The notes under the pieces: generated by a model | The model's input: the letters and a program-made list of their open reading frames with translations, nothing else | Databases searched by the model: none | Told to the model about the DNA's origin: nothing | Program-made: the position numbers and the translations under genes | Shown here: positions 58,190-64,000 of the stretch, one piece after another | How positions within the stretch are numbered: position 1 is the first letter of the stretch | Layout of the letters: each line of letters starts with the position of its first letter | Assembly (NCBI RefSeq): GCF_900640115.1 | Contig: NZ_CAAAIW010000002.1 | Location: 100,815 to 164,814, forward strand | Direction of reading: 5' to 3' | DNA: 64,000 bases | Source of the DNA: Legionella yabuuchiae | Lineage (GTDB): Bacteria; Pseudomonadota; Gammaproteobacteria; Legionellales; Legionellaceae

Positions 58190-58324
58190 ATGGGCTGCTT
58201 CAAGCGCAGGCTTATGCAATTTTTAAAGCCTCCCCAAAGTAATAAAGTTTACCAGGAAATAGCAGCATGGCTGCATGTCTGTAAGTTAGTTTTTGGTTTA
58301 ACAATTCACGTGGTTATTAATTAA
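58190..58324 (+). CDS. Small unknown ORF with strong ribosome binding site
   Basis: 44 residues, MGCFKRRLMQFLKPP then a hydrophobic part WLHVCKLVFGLTIHVVIN. A perfect AAGGAG (58178-58183) is placed six bases before the ATG, and TATTAT (58162-58167) could be a -10 box. It lies just before the MITE and the TALE-like gene, in the same direction. It could be a small membrane peptide, or the leftover 5' end of a gene cut by the MITE. No family recognised. Confidence 0.4.
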   Translation: MGCFKRRLMQFLKPPQSNKVYQEIAAWLHVCKLVFGLTIHVVIN

Positions 58325-58409
58325 TTCGGTGAGTTCATTGCTTTTAAAATAACCAGAGGAAGTGTGCAACCTGTGGCACAACGCGGAGCCTAAATGGCTA
58401 GATTGGGTA

Positions 58410-58573
58410 TATACCCGTAATCTTTCAAAATGCGTGATTTATGCTTTTTCTTTTTCGCCCTGCCGCATTTTAAAAAACTCGCAAGGGAATGAGTCATTAC
58501 TCGCTTTTTAAAATGCGGCAGGACAAAAAATAAAGGCGCCTAAAAACACGCATTTTGAAAGATTACGGGTATA
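58410..58573. repeat. MITE copy D (164 bases), upstream of the TALE-like gene
   Basis: Perfect termini TATACCCGTAATCTTTCAAA and complement, internal arms around GCCGCATTTTAAAAAACTCG. Preceded by TTGGGTATA, which looks like the end of another copy. It ends five bases before the AGGAG of the next gene, and a TTG within its right terminus is in frame with that gene. Confidence 0.9.
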
Positions 58574-58587
58574 TAACAGGAGTTGAT

Positions 58588-59829
58588 GTGATAAAACAAA
58601 AATGTGGACCTTCTGACGTTGAGCAGCTTGTCAAAGCAGGCTTTACTCTAGTTCAAGCAAATAAGTTTATTAAAAAAAAACTACCTTCTGCTGTAGCTAA
58701 TGTGGTGTTAGCTAATTACGCCTCTTTAACAAAGATGATTACTGGCTGGGAGCTTGATATTAATGAAACGATCGTGCGAGTCGCTGCGCGTAGTGGCGGC
58801 GAGAAAAATATAGAAATGCTCCTTGAGCATGAGAAAACGCTTCGCGATTGGCATTTCACCGGCGAGCAAATTTTGAAAATCGTAGCCCATGATGGCGGCT
58901 CTAAAAACCTGAACGCCGTTCTATTGCATTTTAAAGCGCTTCGCGCATTGAAGTTCAACTGCAAGGACATTGTCAAAATTGTGGGGCATGGCGGAGGCTC
59001 TAAAAACCTGAACGCGGTGTTGGCGCATTCTGAAGCGCTTTGCGCGTTACAGTTCCAGGTCGAAGATATTGTCAAGATTTTGGCGCATCAGGGCGGCTCT
59101 AAAAACTTGAACGCAGTGTTGGCGCATTCTGAAGCGCTTCTCGCATTACAGTTCACGGGCCAGGACATTTTGAAGATGGTGGGTCACGATGGCGGCTCTA
59201 AGAACCTGAACGCTGTGCTAGAGCATTTTGAGGCACTTCGCGCATTACAGTTCACGGGCGAGGATATTGTCAAAATTGTGGGACATATCGGTGGCTCTAA
59301 AAACCTAGGTGCGGTGCTGGTGAATTTTAAAACGCTTCGCGACTTGCAGTTTACTAGCAAGGACATTGTCAAGATTGTGGGGCATATTGGCGGCTCTAAA
59401 AACATTGAGGAGATTGTGCAGCATGAAAGGCTCTTGCTTTCTTTGGGCTTAACAGGAGAGGCACTTTTGGGTGTTAACGGAATCCAACGGGGGCAAATTT
59501 TAAATCGTCTGATAGAGCGGAAGAGTTCCGAGCAAAGTGGCGATCAGCTCGTTGCACCTTACCTGGATTTGTTGAACCAACAACCAGAGGATGAGTTGTC
59601 TTGGCTAGAAGGGTTTTTAGCTACAGGAATACCGACCGTTGACTTTCTTATGGATACTACTCAGGATATATTGCCATCGATCCTTGACTCTGACCCTGCT
59701 GGCCCTGACCCTTTTCAAGGGTTGAGTTCAGGTGTGGGAGCGAGCTTTAGGTTTTTCACCTCACCAGACCCGCTCTCAAACCGACCTGAGCCTGCAGCGA
59801 AACGAAGATGCCCAGCCAACAATTGCTGA
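58588..59829 (+). CDS. TALE-like repeat protein, candidate DNA-binding effector
   Basis: 413 residues from GTG 58588, chosen because AGGAG (58578-58582) lies five bases ahead; a TTG at 58555 inside the MITE would add 11 residues. Six 33-residue repeats run from 58855 to 59448 (residues 90-287), each of the form F-T-G-E-D-I-V-K-I-V-G-H-x-G-G-S-K-N-L-N-A-V-L-, then a helix ending A-L-R-A-L-Q. This is the TAL-effector repeat plan: a first helix, two variable residues at 12/13, GG at 14/15, second helix. Residues 12/13 are HD, HG, HQ, HD, HI, HI. Degenerate repeats precede (residues 19-51 and 57-89, the latter with RS at 12/13) and one follows (288-320). The tail is acidic and Pro-rich, ending in PAAKRRCPANNC, NLS-like. 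Family knowledge: TALE repeats each read one base. Secretion and function are inference; no signal peptide is present. Confidence 0.85.
   Translation: MIKQKCGPSDVEQLVKAGFTLVQANKFIKKKLPSAVANVVLANYASLTKMITGWELDINETIVRVAARSGGEKNIEMLLEHEKTLRDWHFTGEQILKIVAHDGGSKNLNAVLLHFKALRALKFNCKDIVKIVGHGGGSKNLNAVLAHSEALCALQFQVEDIVKILAHQGGSKNLNAVLAHSEALLALQFTGQDILKMVGHDGGSKNLNAVLEHFEALRALQFTGEDIVKIVGHIGGSKNLGAVLVNFKTLRDLQFTSKDIVKIVGHIGGSKNIEEIVQHERLLLSLGLTGEALLGVNGIQRGQILNRLIERKSSEQSGDQLVAPYLDLLNQQPEDELSWLEGFLATGIPTVDFLMDTTQDILPSILDSDPAGPDPFQGLSSGVGASFRFFTSPDPLSNRPEPAAKRRCPANNC
58855..59448 (+). repeat. Six tandem 99-base repeats (TALE-like units)
   Basis: Exact 99-base period, units starting at 58855, 58954, 59053, 59152, 59251 and 59350. 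The codons for GGSKNLNAVL are nearly unchanged (GGCGGCTCTAAAAACCTGAA recurs), while codons 2-5, 12-13 and the second helix vary. This suggests expansion by recombination with selection on the variable positions. Confidence 0.9.
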
Positions 59830-60208
59830 CTATGGATTTCAGTGAAGCAGTAAGGATATGTGCGCCAAGGTGTCCCATCATTAGACTTGATAGCTTTTAA
59901 TTAAAAAAGGGGAAACTTGTTGCTCAATTCTAGAGTCACGATTTTCATGAGCGTAACCCCAGTTTGGGGTTATTTCGGCATTGAAAAAAGGGAGTTGACG
60001 CTCCTAACATAGCTGATTTTTCTCACCCGCTTTCAAATTGATCGAGAAGCAACAGACCCGGGTGTTTTTTGTCAGGTACTAAGCAGCAGCATATCAAAAC
60101 GTTGATTAAAATGATAAAGTAAGACGATAATCCTTCCAATACTGAAAATATTTGCTAGACTGATGTAGGGAACTTCTTTAAAAAAATCAAAAAATAGGGA
60201 GATAAAAA
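59830..60208. other. Intergenic between TALE-like gene and lipoprotein
   Basis: No gene seen. A perfect hairpin TAACCCCA-GTT-TGGGGTTA lies at 59954-59972 followed by TTT; it may terminate the TALE-like transcript. The lipoprotein promoter lies near 60120-60170. Confidence 0.45.
59954..59975 (+). terminator. Possible terminator of TALE-like gene
   Basis: Eight-base perfect stem TAACCCCA / TGGGGTTA, three-base loop, short T-run. About 125 bases after the stop. Confidence 0.45.
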
Positions 60209-60421
60209 ATGAAAAAATTGGCCATATTACTAGCCGCTGGTGTAATGGGTTTAGCACTGACGGCTTGTGGTGGTGAAGAGAAACCAAAGCAGCCTGAAGT
60301 TGGCAATGAAGCTGTTGCACAACCTAAAGCTGCTGAAGAGCAAGCTAGACCAGCGGCAGAACCTGCTAAACCTGCCGAGCAAACTGGACAGCAAGATGAG
60401 GCTCAAAAACCAGCTGAGTAA
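60209..60421 (+). CDS. Small Pro/Ala/Glu-rich lipoprotein
   Basis: 70 residues. Signal MKKLAILLAAGVMGLALTAC with lipobox LTAC; mature part is disordered, rich in A, P, E, K and Q (KPKQPEVGNEAV, EPAKPAEQTG). GGGAG before the ATG and its own terminator. Function unknown; such peptides are often outer-membrane anchored spacers. Confidence 0.8.
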   Translation: MKKLAILLAAGVMGLALTACGGEEKPKQPEVGNEAVAQPKAAEEQARPAAEPAKPAEQTGQQDEAQKPAE

Positions 60422-60458
60422 TTATATTTTTAAAGTAATATTTTTTTATAATATATTG

Positions 60459-60481
60459 GCCCCGTTTTTACGGGGCTTTTT
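60459..60481 (+). terminator. Rho-independent terminator of lipoprotein gene
   Basis: GCCCCG, TTTTTAC loop region, CGGGGC and five T. Confidence 0.85.
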
Positions 60482-60634
60482 GCCTGGCTAAATGGAATAT
60501 ACACAAAAAGACTCTTAATATACTCATTGGTTTTTTGAAGACTTGCTATCTTAAAAAAACTAGCTCATAGGCTTTCGTTGATGTTTCTGTCTGCATACAG
60601 CCGGCTTTGGTTGGAATGTTGCCAAAAATCAGGC

Positions 60635-61031
60635 TCAATGTTTTTTGTTTTTTGCTAAAACGACCTTCAAATCATCAAATGACATGGGTTTATAATAATA
60701 AAACCCCTGAACAATATCGCAATTTTCCTGCTTTAAATATTCAATTTCCTCTTTTGTTTCCGCCCCTTCTGCCACTATTGTTTTATTAAGCGAATGTGAA
60801 AGTGCTATCACTGCCTTTACAATTTTAACATTGTTCAAATTAGTAGGTATTCCACTAATAAAAATCCTGTCTATTTTAATTTTTTGAACCGGTAAACGGT
60901 TAAGATAGTTGAATGATGAAAAACCGGTACCAAAATCATCAATTGCTATCTGAAATCCTAGCTGATGAATTGCTGTTAAAACAGCGATGTTATGCTCTGT
61001 ATCTTCCATAAGCATGTTTTCAGTGATTTCT
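60635..61031 (-). pseudogene. GGDEF-EAL gene, 3' part (C-terminal EAL) split by IS
   Basis: Carries the rest of the EAL domain: EITENMLMEDTEHN, then FQIAIDDFGTGFSSFNYL, KIKIDRIFISG and VAEGAETKEEIEYL, finishing with the family end FYYYKPMSF. It joins exactly to the 5' part at 62405 if the insertion and one copy of the 3-bp duplication are removed, restoring IEL-EIT in frame. Confidence 0.85.
61029..61031. repeat. Target duplication TCT (left)
   Basis: TCT immediately left of the insertion; the same TCT is at 62405-62407. Three bases is typical of IS3-family elements. Confidence 0.75.
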
Positions 61032-61116
61032 TTAAATAGGTCCGGGGATCTGGAACAAAATTCAGGAAAAATAAGAGCTATTCCCGGTTTGTTAGTTTAA
61101 TCACCTCACTCTCAGA

Positions 61117-61194
61117 ATGGCTTATCCACAAGTCCATAGGCCAGGAGAGCTTTCATCGTCTCGGATAGGCCTGTGGACCCTGTGGGTAAGCCAT
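61117..61194. repeat. Imperfect inverted repeat inside the IS, after orfB
   Basis: ATGGCTTATCCACAAGTCCA...GGCC and GGCCTGTGGACC...TAAGCCAT form a 27-base stem with few mismatches and a 25-base loop. It lies just downstream of the transposase stop and may act as a transcription stop protecting or insulating the element. Confidence 0.7.
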
Positions 61195-61206
61195 GACACA
61201 CGGAAC

Positions 61207-62059
61207 TCATGCTTTTTGGTTATGTCCCAAATACATACTCGCTGGTGTGATGTATCCAAAAGACTGATGCGGTCTTCGGTTGTTATAATAATCAAAGTAT
61301 TCAGTTAATGCCAGCTCAACTTCACCGATTGTTTCAAAGGAATACCGATAGAGTTTTTCTTGCTTAACACTGCGCCATAAGCGCTCTATGAAAATATTGT
61401 CTAGGTACCGGCCTCGTCCATCCATACTAATAGAGATTTTGTGAGTTTTTAGCGTATTAATCCAATCATTTGAGGTAAATTGAGCCCCCTGATCGGTATT
61501 AAATATTTCACATCGTCCTTGCAACAAAGCATTTCTAAGTGCTTCCACACAGAATTCAGCCTCAAGCGTTGGTGAAACCGCCCATTGAATCACGTAGCGA
61601 CTATACCAATCCATAATGGCGAGCAAATAAACGTGGCTGCCTTTCATCCGAACGTAGGTAATATCAGCCGCCCATACTTGATCGGGCTTTGTGATATCGA
61701 TATCTCGCAATAGATAGGGATACACGGTGTACTCTTTATTCGGAACGCTTGTATTTGGCTTTGGGTAGACGGTTTCTAACCCCATGACCCCCATAAGTCT
61801 CTTGATACGACGTTTACCAACAGGATAACCAACTTCTTTTGATAGCCACTGTGCGCGCTTAATTTTACCCTCACATGGATATTGAAGATAATGTTCGTCC
61901 AGCAGCGCCATTAATCGCTCATCTTCTGCCGATATCGGAGACGCTTTATAATAATAACTGGAAACGCTCAATCCGAGTAGCATGCACTGCTCTCGGATCG
62001 TTATTTCAGCGCTACCATCGATTAGCTTTCGTTTGTCATCTAGGCTCAGGTGGAAACTT
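61207..62059 (-). CDS. IS3 transposase OrfB (DDE integrase)
   Basis: The frame with its own ATG (61983) gives 258 residues; as a -1 frameshift product it starts at the A9 tract and continues SFHLSLDDKRKLIDG. rve core: D in AADITYVRM, D in FNTDQGAQFTS, E in DNIFIERLWRSVK, so the DDE triad is intact. C-terminal YYNNRRPHQSFGY is the IS3-family hallmark. Appears functional. Confidence 0.92.
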
Positions 62060-62329
62060 TTTTTTTAACCAAGACAATTGTGCTTGGAGCCGACCAATTT
62101 CCTCATATAAGGCATCGACAAGCTCTGTTTGTATTTGTTTATCTTTGTCTCGGGCGTTGGAAAACGCATCAGATATCGCTTGTAATGCCGTTTGCTTCCA
62201 AGCCTTAATTTGGGTAGCATGTACGCCATATTCGCTGGTTAACTGGGCCTGTGTCAATTTCCCTTCAATTGCAGCAAGTGCGATTTTTGATTTTTTTGAT
62301 GCAGTGTAATAATTTCGCTTTTTGGTCAT
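62036..62329 (-). CDS. IS3 transposase OrfA (helix-turn-helix)
   Basis: 97 residues. HTH with SKIALAAIEGKLTQAQLTSE and a leucine-rich coil ALYEEIGRLQAQLSWLKKK. The A9G tract at 62057-62066 (minus-strand AAAAAAAAAG) is a -1 frameshift site for making OrfAB. Confidence 0.92.
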   Translation of the reverse strand: MTKKRNYYTASKKSKIALAAIEGKLTQAQLTSEYGVHATQIKAWKQTALQAISDAFSNARDKDKQIQTELVDALYEEIGRLQAQLSWLKKKFPPEPR

Positions 62330-62404
62330 TCTATTCTCCTCTTATATTAGAAGAATAGCTCTTAAAAATACCTTTTTTTCGTCCAAAAATCCGCGCCTAT
62401 ATCA

Positions 62405-63705
62405 TCTAGCTCGATCTGTTTTGTATTGACTGTGAATTCTTTCCTCATCGACTCAAGAAATTCCACTAGATGGAAACCATCTTCAAATTGTTGCGCAGAA
62501 ATATTGATAGATACTGGAGTTTTTAATTTCCGTAAACTAATTTGCTGAAAAACCATATACAAAATATGTTCGTTTAAAGGGATAATTAAATTATTTTTTT
62601 CTGCGAACGGAATAAATTTATCAGGATACATTAATCCTTTTGTCGGATGCTGCCATCGTACTAAAGCTTCCACAGCGCAAATATCACCCGTTTTTAAATC
62701 AACTTGCGGTTGGTATTCCAAAATAAATTGATTCTCGCTCTTAATCGCTTCTCGTAAGTCGGCTACCATAGCAATCGCTTCTGAAGCATAGAAAGGCAAT
62801 TCTTTAGTGAAAAAACCAATTCTATTTCCTCGTTCTTGTTTCGCATTGGCCACAGCTAAATCAGCATTTATTATTAATGATTTACTGTCCAATCCATCTT
62901 TTGGATACGTAGCAATTCCTATGCATACCGTCAAATGCATTGTATCTTGGTCAACTTGAAATGGAGCTTTGAATATACGTTGAATTGTTTGAGCATATTC
63001 AAAGGTGTTTTGTCTCGTTGCATCTGGGAAATACAGGATAAACTTGTCAGTCCCCAATCGACCTATGCCAATTTTCCCGTCAGCCATTGACTCTATTAAT
63101 CTTGTTGCGACTGATTTTAATATTTTGTCACCAAATTCATGTCCTAGCGCTTCATTGATTAATTTAAAACGATCAATATCAATTACTACAGCGCCGATTG
63201 ATTTTGTTTTTTCCTTTTCTATCAGGCTATTTAATTCATCTTCCAATGCAGGGCGATTTAAGAGTTCTGTTAATAAATCATAGTGAGAAATACGTTGTAT
63301 TTGCTCCATTGCGTTCGTATGCACAATAAATTTCCCTATAGTTTTACTTATGTCATCCATCATGGTTAATAATTCAGCATCAGGTTGCCTAGTGTCCTGA
63401 CAGAAAAACTCCAAGATGGCAAAAATTTTGTTTTGATAACTAATAGGTATGCCCATAACACTGTTTAATCCAGCCTCTTTTGCGTATCTAGATCGAAGAT
63501 ATGCAGGGTCATCTGAATAATTCGGGATACAGTAGGCTTTTTTTGTTTTCCAGACTACTCCTGGAAAACCTTCTCCAAATTTAAACGCATGTTTGTAAAT
63601 GTTCTTATTAAATTCAATAAGAAGCTTGTTCTTTTCATACCATGTGTCAACACAGCGTAACCTGTTTTCCTCAATTAACCATAATCCACTGAACTCAACA
63701 CGCAA
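62405..63705 (-). pseudogene. GAF-GGDEF-EAL c-di-GMP protein, 5' part split by IS
   Basis: About 433 residues remain. GAF-like part (FPGVVWKTKKAYCIPNY; GIPISYQNKIFAILEFF), GGDEF part with variant GRLGTDKFILYF (so the GGDEF signature reads LGTDK, likely catalytically poor), and the first EAL half with EYQPQVDLKTGDICAVEALV (EAL written as EAL in VEALVRW). The frame is open upstream to about 63765 with no ATG; the 5' end may have been lost. After IEL it runs into the IS. Confidence 0.85.
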
Positions 63706-63873
63706 ACCGCTACCTATTAATTTAAGTGTTTTATGAAGAAATTCGTTTATATTTTTCTCATTTTCAATTAGGTTTAAGAGTTAGTGCATCATTAGTTCTG
63801 TAAATTATTTTTGATTGGCGGAGTGGCCAACCATTTTCTACTCTTTTATTTGGATAATGAAAGAGAATAAAAA
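63706..63873. other. Junction between split GGDEF-EAL gene and next transposase
   Basis: No gene. The GAF frame continues to 63765 and then meets a stop, so a left end of the following element may lie here. A short inverted repeat TTGGC/GCCAA is at 63818-63832. Confidence 0.4.
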
Positions 63874-64000
63874 ATGATTAAGCCACAAGATGATATTAGT
63901 CTAACTAGCCAACTTTTGGAACTATTATCTGGAGAGGACGGCGCTATAGGGCGTGCGTTGGAGCTAGTTTTTAATCAAGCGATGCTTTTAGAGCGTCAGC
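63874..64000 (+). CDS. Start of a probable IS256-like transposase (cut by window end)
   Basis: 42 residues are visible: ISLTSQLLELLSGEDGAIG and RALELVFNQAMLLERQ. The pattern, a helical N-terminus leading into AMLLERQ, resembles the beginning of IS256-family transposases. The rest is outside the window, so this is tentative. Confidence 0.45.
   Translation, partial: MIKPQDDISLTSQLLELLSGEDGAIGRALELVFNQAMLLERQ

Larger units (their letters stand above)
61032..62404 (-). mobile_element. IS3-family insertion sequence (1373 bases)
   Basis: Bounded by imperfect terminal inverted repeats of about 50 bases (TTAAATAGGTCCGGGG at left; the complement of TGATATAGGCGCGG at right; both inner ends share TAAGAGCTATTC). 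It encodes orfA and orfB on the minus strand, linked by a slippery A9 tract. Inserted in the EAL domain of a GGDEF-EAL gene. Confidence 0.88.

Noticed and set aside
58716..59405. Minus-strand frames with repeated NLEPP/FRFLEPP motifs
   Set aside because: Antisense shadows of the 99-base TALE-like repeats; no ribosome binding sites.
58855..59448. Reading the 33-residue repeats as ankyrin, HEAT, LRR or mTERF units
   Set aside because: No ankyrin TPLH/GADxN, no LxxLxLxxN; the 12/13 variable pair before GG and the 33-residue period fit TALE repeats better.
58855..59448. CRISPR array
   Set aside because: Repeats are contiguous, coding, 99 bases long and without spacers. No CRISPR was found anywhere in the window.
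60607..60789. Plus-strand frame ending in LLFPPLLPLLFY
   Set aside because: Antisense of the EAL domain remnant.

Overview
The window is about 64 kb of a gammaproteobacterial chromosome of moderate-to-low GC. Its gene content points to Legionellales, most likely Legionellaceae. The pointers are a LetS/BarA-type hybrid kinase, a PPi-type phosphofructokinase, an AnkH-like ankyrin protein with a papain-like Cys motif, type II secretion genes, type IV pilins, and many short eukaryote-facing or unrecognised proteins. This placement is an inference; no database search was possible.

Layout. 1-5.3 kb: end of carB, greA, smrB/prmB/aroC, asd. 5.3-7.2 kb: two genes directly after asd, an unknown charged protein and the ankyrin/Cys-protease-like effector candidate. 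7.2-13.7 kb: MFS exporter, rne, rluC, a HAD phosphatase, pgsA. 13.7-14.0 kb: tRNA-Gly, tRNA-Cys, tRNA-Leu. 14.3-18.2 kb: fdxA, yoaA, tsaB, a Trm112-like gene and kdsB, tightly packed. 18.2-24.8 kb: accessory stretch with an APC permease, two unknown proteins, yjbQ/bolA, two tandem type IV pilins (the second with two sigma-54-like promoters) and PPi-PFK. 24.9-33 kb: letS-like kinase, gltX, small secreted unknowns and an ABC-F ATPase. 33.1-36.3 kb: cytochrome bd operon cydP-A-B-X. 36.3-40 kb: lepA-lepB-DUF4845-rnc operon. 40.3-44.9 kb: mltB, gspL, gspM, a SPOR lipoprotein, dgt. 44.9-47.1 kb: repeat-rich island with three MITE copies, two identical tRNA-Glu, tRNA-Ala, GIY-YIG fossils and a His-rich membrane protein. 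47.1-58 kb: ispA, xseB, radA, and a mutS-tamA-tamB-hemB run. 58.1-64 kb: accessory region with a small ORF, a MITE, a TALE-like repeat protein, a small lipoprotein, a GGDEF-EAL gene split by an IS3-family element with a 3-bp target duplication, and the start of a probable IS256-like transposase.

The main discovery candidate is the protein at 58588-59829. It contains six consecutive 33-residue repeats with the TAL-effector (TALE) framework, in which hypervariable residues 12/13 (HD, HG, HQ, HD, HI, HI) are followed by GG. Degenerate repeats cap both ends, and a C-terminal tail carries a short basic, NLS-like motif. TALE-likes are best known from Xanthomonas, Ralstonia, Mycetohabitans (Burkholderia) rhizoxinica and marine metagenomes, so one in a Legionella-like genome would be a candidate DNA-binding protein, possibly a secreted effector. 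A 164-bp MITE sits immediately upstream of its ribosome binding site.

The rest is mostly conserved housekeeping with recognisable gene order. Mobile or repetitive DNA is concentrated at about 0.8-1.4, 22.0, 24.8, 30.2, 44.9-46.4 and 58.4-64 kb.
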